Shown here: one piece after another, positions 11,740 through 24,779 of the stretch | Position numbering within the stretch: the stretch's first letter is position 1 | How the letters are laid out: each line of letters opens with the position of its first letter | Assembly: GCA_001692895.1 (NCBI GenBank) | Contig: KV748251.1 | Span: 434,001 to 498,000 of the forward strand | Length of the DNA stretch: 64,000 nucleotides | Reading direction: 5' to 3' | DNA from: Cenococcum geophilum 1.58 | Taxonomy: Eukaryota; Ascomycota; Dothideomycetes; Gloniales; Gloniaceae | Position numbers and translations under genes: made by a program | The notes under the pieces: generated by a model | Database searches by the model: none | What the model was told of the DNA's origin: nothing | The model's input: the letters and a program-made list of their open reading frames with translations, nothing else

Positions 11740-14700
11740 GCTAGGTTTTTAAATAGAAGAGATAGTCTCGTATAGGGGTGCTATATGCACTTATATGGAA
11801 TGGATCCCGGCGATACTATACTACCTTAAACTTACGGAAAACTAGTAATAGAAGTATTACTAAGTACTAGGAGATACTAAGTTGCGTCTATTATATAGAA
11901 TAACCGCGTTTACAAAGATTTGGTTAAATACTTTAGGTTAGAAGTATTACTAAACCTAGGGTCCTAAGTTAACGTCTAAAACGCGTTAAATAATATCTTA
12001 AATTGCCTACCTCTTAACAGCAAACCTACAAGATCCTATAAAACCGAAAATTCTACCTACCTTTAACATACGACACCCCGTTAATTCTATACCTACTATA
12101 GCGTTAACCTACCTAAAGAAGTATAAGGAAGATATTAACTTAAAGATATAAAATAAAGCTATAATTAACCTTGCAAACGCTAATAAATAAGACTTAAATG
12201 GATTTTTATTATACCGTATAGTATATTATAAGGACAGTAAATATAACGATACCGCGCTATAGGAATGTATAAAGGAGGACTTTATTAGATAGATAAAGGA
12301 AATATAGGCCCCTATAAANAAGNATATNNTANNGNACTTNNNTAACTTCCTTTAGGAGAATAAAGTATTTGTCCCTAAGGATAGGGGTACTATTAGAGAC
12401 AATATTTAGGAGTAGGCTATTAACGTAAAAGAAGAGTATAAATGGACTCTATAAGAGATTAAGCACTAATTATACACTATAAGGAAGCTTAACTTATAAT
12501 AGAACTTAAGTAATATACCTTTAGAGACGAACCTACCTCCGCCTTTAACTCCTCTATATCTAATTTAACCCGTAACCTTAACGTTGGATACTATACCCTA
12601 ATAAGAGTAGGCATAGGATCCTATTGCTTCGCGATTTAACGACCTTTAGACTTTACCAACTAGACCTACGTCCCTACTACAGCCTATAATATAACCCCTA
12701 CCTCCTCTATCTTAATCTTAAATCGAAGGTAGTTTAAAACTGCTTATAGAGCTTACAAAGCTCTATTTAGATTAGGAGAAGAAGTTTAGCGGGAAATTAT
12801 ATAATATTCTTAATTTAAAACTATGTATCTTCTATAACTATTACTAAAAGGTAGGAATAGAGTCTAATTAATACTATAACGCCTATTCCGTTATACTTAA
12901 GGGCTAAGCTAGTACCTTTTATTATAATTATTTAGCAGAAAAAGGATATAATTTTAACCGTATAATATATAAGTTAAGATACCACTTTAAAATAGAAGAG
13001 AATAAGTAGTAGTATATATTAGAATAGAGAGAGACTACCTTTTTAAGGATTATTACTATAAACCTAGGTATCCCTCGGCTTAATTATCTTTAAAAGCTCT
13101 TTAATTAATTTTAGATAATTTAGCGTAGATTATCCAAATTATATTAAGAAGACTTTAGCCTACGTAATTAAGTTATTAGCGTATACTAAGGTGTTAAAGA
13201 ATATAACCTTACTCTCTTTAATNCTNNAAATACTTATAAAGNAGTATATNCTTAATTAAGATCTTNTATTAGCACCGCTCTACNCTNTTAAAAAGTATAG
13301 CAATTTAACGCCTAACTCTAACCTACTTTAATTAACCCGCCTAACTAATATAATTATAACTAGACTAAGTAAACATATAGTGGCCGGGGTAGGTAATACG
13401 GCAGAGGGTATAATTAATAATTATAAGGTAAAGGTGGAGGCCCTTATAGAGGTTTATTTTAAAGTAATTACTAAAAGAAGTGCTACGTTTATAAGAAACC
13501 AAATTATTAGTTAAGTAGGCATTCTTTTAGTAAGCAAAAAAAGGTATATAATAAGTTTTACTAGAGTATAAAAAACGTTAGAAATTATAAGGTTACTACG
13601 GCCTACTTCTAAAGCTTCCTAGTTTAATATAAAGGCGTAGAAGATCTTAAGGGTAAGGTTAATAAGGCTAAATAGCTCCTTATAGATATAGAAATTAAGA
13701 AGTACTTACCCAACTAATACTTTATTAAGTATGGTAAGGTAGATAGTATATAAACCGTTACTATTCTTAATAACTAATCTACGCTCTATTTTACTACGAA
13801 GTTAGATATCTTTAATAAGCTAAGGGAGAGTTCCGCGTTCTCCTTTAATAACAGATACTTAGTAAACGTCTTCTATAATATTATACTAGATACTAAAGCC
13901 GTAGGAGTATCTATAGCAGGAGAACCTTAAGTTTAAGCCCTTTACCAGCTTAATAGCTCTATTTAGATTAACTATTTAACGGCAGGCTAACACACGATTT
14001 ATTTTAGTAAGGGTACTATAATCTTTTTTAGCACAATTAGGGTCTAAACCCCCTTAGGGTATATTACCTTTTACGTCGTTCCTATAAACACCCCGTTTCT
14101 ATTTTACATTAGAGATATAAATAAATTAGGTATTAAGCTTAATAACCTTAAGGATATACTTATTTAGGGAGATAATTAGGTGCCCGTTATGCGTAAGTAG
14201 GGTTACCCTTAGTTACTCCTTTATTAACTAGAAAGGAGTATTACTTAGAGCCACCTAACTAAGTTAGAGTTACGTTAACTACACTATTATTTTAGCCACC
14301 TATCCGTTTATTAATTGCTTAGGGTTCTTTAGCAAGTAGGCCATAAAGTTAAGGTTAAGGCAATTAAATATCTTATAAAGTACTGCTATTACTACTAAAT
14401 AAACTAAAAGTCCCCTAGCTAATTTAAGTTTACCCTTAAAGATAACTACAACTTTAACTTCTATATTATTGTTAACGTTATATATTTTAGCGGCAAGCTA
14501 GTACTCTAAGTTATTAACTTCTTAACCTCCTTTTAAGCCGCACAATTTTTAAAGAATATATTAGCTAAGAATATATAGGATACCCTTTAATTATACTAGA
14601 TTAATATTTACCTAAAACCCCCTAATTAAATCGTCTATAATATAGAAAAGAACTTCTTATTTATAGAGTTTCGATAATAGATAAAGGCAATAGTAATTAA

Positions 14701-16580
14701 GGTTAAGGAAGTCCCTATTAAGGCATATAATAGTATTAAAAAAATAGAGCGATATTATGCGCCATTACGCCGCATATATAAGATTATCTCTTTAAAACTA
14801 GAGGACGCTAGTAAAGAACTTACCTTATAAATAGCTGTTAAAGCTATTAATAATTCCGCTAGCCTAGATAGACTTATACCTATATTACTAGTCTTTAGCA
14901 CCTACCCTTAAATAACTAATAATTCTCTACTATCTTTCTCTGTTGTATAATAAGTAAAGGCTATTTATAAGGTAATAAAGGAGGTACGACGTCTTTACGC
15001 TATATGCTAGGTAAATAATGTACTAAGAATAAGAAATGGCCTAAACACCTTAACTATGCTTAATCTGCCACTCTAGTCTAAGGTACGCGTATAGCGTAAA
15101 AAGGGAGGGTGGTTAGGCCTATATTAACTTATTATAATTAATAGTTAAATTTGCACTATTTAGATGCCTTATAGACCCACTTAATTCCATTTAACTATTA
15201 TTAAGCCTTACTATAAAGATAACAGTTCTAAGCCTTTATAGGATGCCCTAAAAGAGGCCCTAAAGGTAAACTATAATTAATATACTCTAGAAGGCGACTA
15301 TAATTCTAATATAATTATAGTAGATGCGCCGCAACTATAACGCGGTAGAGGTCGCCTAAAGGGATTATAAAATTGCTAACATTTTATTAATTTTAAAGAG
15401 CAATTTATTGCCGCCATTAAGAATAGAGTTAAGCTATTAATGGCCTTTATAATAGCTAAGGAGAAGGCTAACTTTAAACTCGCAAAACAGCTTTAAAAGA
15501 AAGATTATATTATAACTTTAGGAGCTCCTTTCTAAGTATCTAATAAGCAGGAGATCAATGGTTTTATTATAAGAGGAGTCTTTAAATTTAAGAAGTATAA
15601 CCCTACTAAGTTTAATAAAGTTTGCATCTTTAAGTTAAGGATAGTTAATAAGATTAAGGGTAAAGCTACTAACGCCCTATTTAAGAAATTAAGGCTTATT
15701 ATCTAAGGTTACAACAATACTAGTAAAGAGATAATTCTTATATAATCTCCCACGATTTAACGAGCTAGTTAGTAAGTTATTATTATATTAGCTTCCCCCT
15801 TAATAAAGAATAGAATAGCGGTTTATTTATAAGATATTACTTAAGCCTACACCTAATTAGAGACGCACCTTTAGCGCTTAATATTAGCATACCTTCTGGA
15901 GTAAATTTGCCACTAGTATTCTAAAGATATAATTATGGTTATACTTAAGCCATTATATAGAATCGCAGAGGCAGGAACTTACTAGTAGGCTACCTATAAT
16001 AAGCACTATAAAGAGAAACTTTTAATAACTACTTCTATATTTAATCCCTACTTCCTTATTATAACTATAGGAACCCTATTCGGAATCGTCGGTATATAAA
16101 CTAATAATATAATTATCTTAGGAGATAACCAATTCTTAGCTCTTAAAGAGGATAAGCTAGTAAAGGTAAATCTTATAGTAAAGCCGAAGGAAAAGCTTAA
16201 TTTAATAACACCATTACTTTTTAATAGATGCATCCTCTCCCTAAATAAGAATTCTATTACTTTACGCCAGAAGGGTTAAGGTAAGAAGATTAACGTTATT
16301 AATATTAATTCCCTAAAGCAAGGATATATGGAGTAACGCGCTTACGGAGCTTATATTGCTTCTATCTATTAACCTAAGGCTTTATTTAATCTCTTTATTA
16401 CTGCCTAATACTAGGAACTAACCAAAGATAACGTTCTTACCCTAAATAAACGTCTTTCTTAGTAAATGAACTATCTTAATTAGGGACTACTCTATATACC
16501 TATTAATCTTCCTACCGCTAAGCTCTTTATATTTATTAATAGATTATTTTTAAATAATAAAGATTTTAGCTCCTAGTTGG
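11740..16580 (+). pseudogene. Copia C1 gag-pol (broken)
   Basis: Degenerate plus-strand polyprotein. Integrase-like sequence is seen around 14400-14900 (for example YLKPPNQIVYNIEKNFLF and NSASLDRLIPILLVFSTYP). Reverse transcriptase follows, and the catalytic region at about 16080-16200 reads GIQTNNIIILGDNQFLALK, where the family has QTDD; both Asp are Asn. The stretch after it (KEDKLVKVN, RQKGQGKKI) and ARAYGAYIASIYQPKALFN-like RNase H sequence match C2 and C3. Stops fall in Gln and Trp codons throughout. Ambiguous bases occur at 12319-12342 and 13223-13287. The gene ends at the deletion near 16580. Confidence 0.82.
12319..12342. other. Cluster of ambiguous bases
   Basis: Scattered N inside repeat sequence; further clusters at 13223-13287, 21380-21414, 25940-25949 and 62632-62689. 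Single-base pattern suggests consensus conflict between repeat copies, not scaffold gaps. Confidence 0.9.
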
Positions 16581-16584
16581 GAGG

Positions 16585-17630
16585 CTTAAGCCTTTATTAT
16601 AGAGCCAGGTAATCGCGATTAGGTGTCTATTATTAAGTATATATTAGGTTAATATTGATTACCTCCTTACCTTATATTTTAAGGGAAATAAGTATAACGA
16701 TCTTAGATATTACCCGAACTTAATTATAAGATAGTAATTTAAGTAAGTAATTCGGAGTAGATAAATTCGGATATTGTAGTTAATTGGTTAAAACACTTTA
16801 ATTAATATATAAAGCTACGACTCTAAGGAATCTATCGCTTATTGATTCTTAACGGACACGAGAGCTATGTATTAATATAGTTTGCTAAGTATTGTAAGAC
16901 TTATAAGATTATCCCTCTCTGTCTACCATCTTATTTAATATACCTACTTTAACCCCTAGATATCGGTATATTTAGTCCTTTAGTAAGAGCTTATAAAAAG
17001 CACCTCTATAACTTTGCCTTTTATAGAGCTGTCAATATTACTAAGCCTAAGTTCCTTAAGTATTACTAAGCTGCACGACATAAAGCTATATCACCCACTA
17101 ATATGGTAAGTGCATGGCGAGCAATAGGCCTTCTACTATTTAATCCTTTAGTTGTTTTACAAAAGATTTAGCTAATGGCTTAGCTAATAACTTAGCTAAC
17201 GACTCCTTGTATAAGCTTTACGGACAAGAACAGCTATCGATTTAATATACCCATGTCTCCTTCCGTAGAGGAGAAACTTACGGCTGTATTTGGGCAGCTT
17301 TTATAAGGTGCATCACCCTTTCGTTCTTAAGTTATATATAATATTTAGCAGTTTACCTTAAGTACGGTAGCTAATAATATAATCCTTAAGCGAACGAATT
17401 AAGAGCTTCTTAAAAAGTAGAAGAAGCAGCGTTATAGTAAGACAAAAGCTGTATATAGGAAGGCGCGAGTTCTAACTATAGCTGAGGCTTAAAAGAAGAA
17501 TAAGGAAAAGCTTTAAAAGGAACAGGAAGAGGCTATAGTAAAGGAAAGGAGGGCTGCATTATAAGGAGTTATTACCTTTACAAAGAAGGTTTGAAAGGAA
17601 CTACCAATGGATTATGGTGTATTTATGTAA
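16585..17630 (+). pseudogene. pogo transposase, DDE catalytic part (broken)
   Basis: The frame resumes with FIIEPGNRD*VSII, the classic segment before the catalytic core, then LPPYLIF, NWLKHF, and RLLILNGHESYV (about 16835-16875), where the second catalytic Asp of LILDGH is Asn. The third acid is kept in PLDIGIFSPLVRAYKK. SAWRAIGLLLFNP and a charged coiled tail (AEAQKKNKEKL, KERRAAL) complete the C terminus before a stop near 17628. The first catalytic Asp region is deleted. Upstream part at 11236-11535. Confidence 0.88.
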
Positions 17631-17744
17631 TAGGGTAGATTTGGGTTGATTTTGATATTAAATTGATCTTGATTTTGGCGAGAGTCCGTGCACTGTCTCG
17701 AATGGGTAACTGTCTTATTTAGGTGGCTAACCCGTTAGTATATA

Positions 17745-19790
17745 GCCATTTTCTTCATATTACTATAATTTTAGGGTAATTATATCTAATTAATCTATTA
17801 CTATCTCTGCGTAGTATTGCTCCTAATAGTTTCTTATTATTTTATAGTTTAGCTTTTCTACTTAATACGTCGGCCCTTATATTCTTAGTGCCCTTAATAT
17901 ACTAAATTTTAAAATAGTATTCTATAAGCATCTCTATCTATCTAATTTATTTTTAATTATATTTTTTTATTATTAGGCACCCCATTAGGTTCTTATAATC
18001 CGTTTTAACTATAAATAGTTTATCTATACTTTATAAAAATGCTCTCTATTCCTTAAGTATTATAATTATAAATGTTATAGTTTAGCTCTAATAGTGTTAT
18101 TTTCTAACTATAGTATACTACTAGATGCTATGTATTTTTATACTTTTATAGTAAGTATACTCCTAATACAAAGTCTAATATATTTATTTCTATAACTATC
18201 TCTAGTTCTAGTTAATAAATCTTAAGAATTAGTTCTTAGGTAAATAACTCCTTAAGTTCTTTAAATAGTTTCTCTTATTCCTTTTTCTATACCTATAGTT
18301 TCTCTTTTTTATAAGTCTTATAAATAGTTTAATATTCTTTAACTATTATATTATAAACCTTCTGTAGTAGTTATAAAACCCTAAAAAAAATCTTAACTAT
18401 ATTACGTTCTCTAGTTCTTACTAACTTACTATAGCTTTAATTTTCTTTAGGTCTATATTAATATAACCTAGTTTAATAATAAATCTAATAAAATCGGTCT
18501 TCTTTATAAAGAACTTATATTTCTTAATTGCTACTAATATCTATTTTTCTTATAGTCTCTTTAAGACCTATTTAACATATTCTCTATATTCTTCCTTACT
18601 TATTTAGTAGATAATACTATTATTAAGGTATTCTCCTAATATACTATTAATTTGCTTTTTAAACGTTGCTAATACGTTTATAAGTCTAAATTGTATAACT
18701 AATGGTTTATATAGTCCTTCCTTTAACCAAAAGGCTGCTTTTTATTTATTACCTTCCTTAATTCTAATCTAATATACGCCCATTTTAGATCTAACTTTAA
18801 AAAGATTTACGCGTTTCCTATCCTATCTTAAATTTCGCTAATTAAGGGTAAAGGATACCTATCCTTTTTAGTAATGCTGTTTAACTATTTATAGTTAATA
18901 CATAGCCTAAGTTTTTCGTTCTTCTTTAGTACGAATAGTACCAGATATTTTACTAATAATTATAATAGTTTAATATATCCCTTTTATAAGTTTTTTTTAA
19001 ATAAACTCTTTAAGTGCTCTTAACTCTTCTTTAGTTAGCTTATAGATTAGAAAAAACTTTAGACTTATTTCTAGTTCTAACTCTATTTTATAGTCCTATA
19101 CTATATACTCTAATAGCTTTTTACTTTTTAGGCTCTATAGTTTTTTACTATACTTATAGTGTCCTTTTAGTATATAAGATAACCTTTTCTTAGTTTCCTT
19201 ATATATTACTCTAACTTAGTACTATACTATTTTAATTACTATACTCTTTTTATATTATTAAGTATCTTTAATATTAACCTAACCTATAACCTAATTAATT
19301 TTTAGATTATATTTCTATAACTAAAGTATACTTAATACTGCCTTATCCCGTCCTAATAGTAAGATATTAAAAAATATTTTTAATTTATCTTCCTTTAATA
19401 GTTATCTAAATAGGTTCTATTTTAAGATTAATAATACCTCCTTTATAGGCTATTAAATCTTTTAAAATTATAACTAATAAATATAGATACTCCTTCTATC
19501 TATAAGGTAGTCCTATCCGTTTTACTATTACTAATAAGATATAGTTCCTTATTACTTTACTATCTATTAATGCCTTAAACTATTAATCTTACTAATTAAC
19601 TTATAAATTTAGGTGTTATTCTTAAATTCCTTTAAGGGTCTAAGGCTCTACTATTAGCTCCCTTTAGTTCTATAGGTCTCTACTTTTTTTTAACTATTAG
19701 CTACTTAATCCTATTATACTTAGCTTACCCTTTAGCTAATATTTTATTCACTTTTTATTTTTAATATACTATAGATATATATTCTCTAAG
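17745..19790 (-). pseudogene. Gypsy A2 pol remnant: RNase H, reverse transcriptase, protease
   Basis: Collinear with about 585-2635 of A1. More heavily mutated than A1: most remaining C/G positions differ as C-to-T or G-to-A. About 29 bp just before the YLDD-coding segment (near 18628) are deleted relative to A1 and A3, removing the residues leading into the catalytic box. The protease region lies near 19560-19600. Interrupted at 19790 by LINE X. Confidence 0.82.
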
Positions 19791-22347
19791 TCGACGCCCC
19801 CGTAGGATTACGTCAGTAGGCGCGAAGATGGGAGTTACGACCCCTGGAAACGGCAGCTTATGCCCACGCCGGCGGAAACAATAAAGAAAGGCGTGAAACT
19901 AGAGGCTATAGAAGGCTCCCAAGCCGTACAAAAGCGCACCAACTCTAGGAGGAAACTCTTATACAGACTGCTAGGGGGCAGACTAGTACTTGGGTAATAC
20001 CGTTATAAGATATCCAAAAGAACTGGTAAAACTCCCCGTAATTGGTAGTAGCAGCCAACTGCTTATAGATTGGGACTAAAGCACTAGAAAACTGGGGTAG
20101 AGGCCTAAATAAGTAGGCATATTAAACTCTACTATATTACTAACTAATATATAACTACCTGCTATAACGACGGTTGTTTTATAAAAAGAAGGCAAAGCAG
20201 ATTACTTAATCCCAGAAAGCTACCGCCCTATTGCCTTAGAAAACACCCTTAGCAAGATCTTAGAAAGGGTAATAGCGGAACGCATAGCAGATACGGCAGA
20301 GGAACACGCCCTACTACTACAAAGCCAAATAGGGGCAAGAAAGAACCGCTTAACACTATTAGCACTTACGCTACTCGCTACTACCATTAAATCTGTATAG
20401 GCGATGTAAAAGGACTTTGTAGTATTAATGCTTAGCCTAGACATTAGTGGTGCCTACAATAATATACCCCACGAGCGTCTCCTATATATCCTTAGGGCAA
20501 AGGGCTTCCTAGAATAGATTATATAATTTGTCTAAAGGTTTATAGGCCAGAAAGAAATATTACTAGTCTTCAGCGGATACTAGAGCCCCCCTATTGCAGT
20601 TGTAACAGGAATACCATAAGGATTACCCCTCTTACCTATACTCTTCCTTTTCTTTATAAGCAACCTACTTAACTCCTTTAAGAAAGGGGCGACCTAGGGG
20701 ATAGGCTTTATTAATAATATAAACCTAATTATATACGGGCTAATAGCCGCAGAAAATTACAGAACACTAGAGAAAGCCTATAACACTTATATAGAATAGG
20801 TAAAACGTTATAGAGTCCAATTCTTACTAAAGAAATACTAGCTAATCTATTTTATAAGAAAACGCAACCAATCTGCAGATCTTTAGCATATAATTTACAT
20901 CTAAGGCTTTAGGGGTTAACCAGTTTAGGGCCTAAGGGTATTAGAAGTATAAGTAGACAGTAAGCTCCAGTGGAGCGTATATACGGCATAAGCGGCCCGT
21001 AAAGGCTAAGTATAGTTTATTGCTTTATCTAGGATTGTTAATTCTATATAGGGTCCATGCTTCTAGAGGTCACGCCTACTATATATAGCAGTTGTCCGGC
21101 CAACCATAACATATAGATCCAATATTTGGGCTATTAGAGAAACTAAAAAGGGCCCCCCTAAATCACTCCTTAAACTACTTTAAAAGGTCTAAATAGCCTA
21201 CCTTTAAAGTATTATAGGTGGGTATAAGCGAACGGCTATAGCACTGCTTAAGAAGGAATCTAATATTCCCCCCCTATAGTTATATATTAAAGCCGCTACA
21301 ATATAAAGAACGTAAAATAAACGCAACTCTAATGTTATAAAGTATATTAAGACACGCCTAAGTAAACTATAGAGGGACCNTAGGGTGCCCNNTAGGAGAA
21401 NAAACNAACAACNNTAAAGTAGGGAAGAGATATTAGAGAAACAGGTAAAGAAAGTAAAAGAAGAATAGTGCCGCTTTAGGGCCCAGGCCTATATAGAGGA
21501 AGAAGGGAGACGTATAAGAGGTTAGTAAAGATAATAGTAAGATAAAGAAAGGAGCTAAAGTAGAATATATAAGAACGCCGGGAAACTATCTACCGTAATG
21601 TAATACTAGTTAGACTAACGCTAGAGAGGCGAATGGGAGTTAAAGGTATAGAGGCTAACTTAGGTAAGACAAACCTAAGCTATAGTATGGTTAACGCTAT
21701 AGGGGGTAAATACCTAAGGGCTCTAAAAAGGCCTAATAAAGGCAGAAAATATAATAGCAATACTCTTAAGAACAGGAATAATAGGACTAAAAGATTGGCT
21801 TTACTGGGTAGGTGTCCTAGTAGGTAGCCTAAGATATAAATATAGCTGGCTAAAACAGACACCAAAATACGTAATACTGCTATGCCCCCTATACACTAAT
21901 TAAGAAATAATACTCTTAGTAGCTGGTATAGAGAACTATAATATACTGCTCTTAATATAAAAAGGCCTTAAGGCGGTTACCTAGTGGCTTATTAGTTAAA
22001 ATATGCTAAATTAGTTCTGGGTTATAAGGGAAATAGTAATAGAAGGCAAGGGGCGAGCAGTAGGTGCCCCCTAGTAACTCTACAGTAGTAGAGTAATAGT
22101 TTGTAATACTAGCGCATCCGTAGGCTTGTTACGGCAGCAGTGGTTTCTAAAAAGGTTAAATAGTAAGGTAGTAGAGCACTATAGGCGACTTAAAGGCGCT
22201 AAGTAGGCGAGTCCTAAAAGGCGGGGAGATGGATTACGGGGTTTTCTTATTTTTCTTAAATAGAGTTTTCTCCCTATATATAAATAAGGAGTAGTCCGCG
22301 TGGGCCTAATAGGGATCTAAATCGGACGTTAAGCAATGAATTATTAT
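19791..22347 (+). mobile_element. LINE X, 5'-truncated non-LTR retrotransposon
   Basis: 2557 bp flanked by a 13-bp perfect target duplication, TATATTCTCTAAG, at 19778-19790 and 22348-22360. Only the end of ORF2 is present, so the copy is 5'-truncated as usual for target-primed reverse transcription. The 3' end is TAAGCAATGAATTATTAT with no long poly(A). It is a different lineage from LINEs L1-L3: no sequence in common, and a distinct RT type. Confidence 0.87.
20150..22060 (+). pseudogene. LINE X ORF2: reverse transcriptase and C-terminal zinc motif (broken)
   Basis: Starts with TTVVL*KEGKADYLIPESYR and RPIALENTLSKILERVIAER, then motif A in LSLDISGAYNNIPHERLL (20433-20480; first Asp kept). 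Motif B area reads PPIAVVTGIP*GLPL. Motif C reads FINNINLI near 20710-20735 where FVDD is expected, so both Asp are lost. Near 21742-21890 the C-terminal segment ILLRTGIIGLKDWLYWVG is followed by KQTPKYVILLCPLYTN; the Cys-x-Cys and His of the CCHC motif have become Tyr. Typical of the abundant fungal LINE type with that C-terminal knuckle. Ambiguous bases at 21380-21414. Confidence 0.87.
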
Positions 22348-24775
22348 TATATTCTCTAAGTATTCCCACTACTATTATTTATCTAAATATTCTTCTGTAA
22401 GGAATCTTTCTAGTTAAAGTATTAAGTCTCCTAACTCCTAAACTTCTATTAGATGCTATCTATGCATATACTTAATATTTCTATATTTTTACTTATTTAG
22501 TGCCTAATATATTCTTATAAAGTACTTCTAATTCTTTTCTTTTAGATTTTTATGTATATTGTATATATTGTATATATTTATAATCTATACCAATATATAA
22601 TATGCTAGGTGCTTTCGGTTAACTCTTAGTTTATTTTTATCCTTAAGTTTAAACCTTTATCGCGCTAATCTAAATACTACTGTTTTATTCGCAGGTATTA
22701 AGATATATTACTTACTTCTCTAGTTCTCTAATTCTTCTTCCAGATCTCTTAACATTATAATTAAGGCTCCCTTAATATAATTTATAACTTTTTCTATAAT
22801 TAGTTAATCTTAAATAACTTGTTTATTTAACTATATATAAAAGTGTTCCTACTTATTATTATATCGCTACCTATACTACTTTTAGTATAGCTCCCTAAGT
22901 ATATATAGCTTATCTATAAGGAAGTATCTTCTTATTACTACGTCGTAACAGCCCTTTATATATTGTTCCTTAAACCTAATTAGGATTCTAAAATCCTCTT
23001 TATCTTTTAGTTTAGTTAGCTATTTTGCTCTTAGCGTGCCTACCTTAGGCCTATTAGTAACCCTTTATATAGGTAACCTTTTTCCTAAATAGTCCGTTGC
23101 TTTTAGCATCTCTTTTTATTATATAAAGATTCTTTTCCTAAATTCTTTATTACTTTTATCTAGCTTTCTTCTTGCTAATAGGTTAAAGCCTTTATACTTT
23201 TTAACTAAAGTATTAACTTTTTAATCCTATTACTAAGTCTTACTCGCAATTTTATTAATGGTCCTTATCCTAATATTAGAGTCTTAGTTTTATAGTTTCC
23301 TTAGTTTTAAGCTTACTTCCTTTCTAAGCTATACTCCTACTTTAGTCTAACTAAGCTTTAGGGGTATTCTCGTTTTATCTTAAGAGTTTTAAATCTTGCT
23401 TATCTTGCTTTAATAATCTTATACCTGTAGGAAATTCTATCCTATGCTTATTTATATATTTCTAAACTAAGCTGCTACTCTGCTCTATTAGTTTTCGTTT
23501 ATTATAGGTCCTTAAGCTTATCTTATCCTATTTTAGGGATCTTAAGCGTCTCTTATCTTATTTTAAGAGTCTTAAGCCTATAGCCTTTTACCTTTATTAA
23601 GTGCCAAAACAGTTTATTATTTTACTTCTCTTACGTCTTATAAAGCGATAGATATTATATCTAGTAGGGTTTTAATCCCTACTAATGTTCCCTATTCTAT
23701 AGTAGAATTATCCTCTACCTTTATTGTGTATTTAAGCTTTATATACTTCTAGTTAGTTACTTATTTTCTCTTATAATCGCTATTAATAGTCTAATAGTCT
23801 TAATCCTTAAATCCTATTACTTAGTAAAACTAGTATATAAGAACTTTCTCCGCTAACTGCTAGCTATATATATTATCTTTATCCTAATCTAGTTTATAAA
23901 GTTAATCTTATTCTTTATCTAACTCTCTTATACCCTAGAGTTCCTTTAGCTTAGGCTCTTATAGCTAATAGCTTATACTATACTAAGTGTCCTTATAAAC
24001 TCGGTATATATTATTATAATAAAACGCGAAACTGTTAATTAAATACTCTTTTGTTCCTCGTAGTATATTATTGTTCCTCTATACGTATATATTGTATACT
24101 AGTCTTATTTTCTTTACTATATAGTTACCCTAACTACTTCTATAGTCTCTGGCAAAATAATACTATGTTTTGCAGTTTATATAAGCTCCTTCTTTAAGCT
24201 ATCTTTTTTATTATAAAGTCCGCCTAAATATCTTCTGCTACTAAGATCCCTAGTTTAGCCTCTACTCCTTAGTCCTTTAATTACTTAATTCTTAAACTTT
24301 AGGTTTCTATAGTTTCTTATTTCCTCTTCTAGATTCTTTAGTACTGCTTAGGTCTATTAGCTCTAGTCCGCTATTTTATAGTTTTTAACTTGAACTATAT
24401 TATTGCGTACTTTATGCCCTATACGACTATAGAACTCTATTTTAACTCTTCTTAGTCTATTCTCTTTAGTAGATCTTATTATTAATCTTAATTACTTAAT
24501 TTATAAGTTCTTGTAGTATATTTATATCTTCTATTAAAATAATTACGTCCTAGACTTTTGCTTTAAGTCCCTACTTATACTATACTATAAGTGCTTTATT
24601 ATTCCATTTAACCTATATAGCTAGCATTTAGAACTATATTGTATACTTAATTACTAAGGTTCGTTATACTAGGTTTTAAAGCTTCCGTTCTACTATAGTT
24701 ATTACCTTTAGGTCCCTAAATATCTAGATAAGTTATTTTACAAATCTTCCCTAACTTAAGAATATAACTATATCC
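22348..24775 (-). pseudogene. Gypsy A2 gag-pol linker and gag (broken)
   Basis: Collinear with about 2640-5155 of A1. It carries the conserved linker, the zinc knuckle region (about 24150-24190) and most of the capsid region. It ends where LINE L1 begins; the few bases before L1 (AATATAACT...) recur after L1 at about 46436, marking the target duplication. Strongly RIP-mutated. Confidence 0.8.
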
Positions 24776-24779
24776 TATA

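Larger units (their letters stand above)
11536..16580 (+). mobile_element. Copia LTR retrotransposon, copy C1 (3' end deleted)
   Basis: Plus-strand Copia element inserted in the pogo transposase gene. It starts with a 5' LTR (11536-11702) and follows copies C2 and C3 base by base up to about 16580, where the shared segment TTTTAGCTCCTAGTT ends abruptly. The last roughly 1 kb (RNase H end, 3' UTR with modules a and b, 3' LTR) is missing, and pogo coding sequence follows at once. A single deletion that removed the Copia 3' end and the middle of the pogo gene explains both. Confidence 0.85.
11132..17732 (+). mobile_element. pogo-like (Tc1/mariner superfamily) transposon split by Copia C1
   Basis: Terminal inverted repeats of about 48 bp: the left end starts GGTTAGCCACCTAAA (11132) and the reverse complement of the right end starts GGTTAGCCACCTAAA (to 17732). 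The two arms stay similar to GTACGGAC / GTGCACGGAC. A TA dinucleotide precedes the left end (11130-11131); the right end is followed by CG, so the expected TA duplication is not intact. The transposase gene is in two parts, 11236-11535 and about 16585-17630, flanking Copia C1. The middle of the gene, including the first catalytic Asp, is missing. Confidence 0.85.

Noticed and set aside
16048..16233. 61-codon open frame on the minus strand
   Set aside because: Shadow of the Copia C1 reverse transcriptase; the plus strand carries GIQTNNIIILGD.
20220..20444. 74-codon open frame on the minus strand
   Set aside because: Opposite to the LINE X reverse transcriptase (plus).
21633..21865. Overlapping open frames on both strands
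   Set aside because: The true LINE X frame here is a third one (ILLRTGIIGLKDWL); both open frames are incidental.
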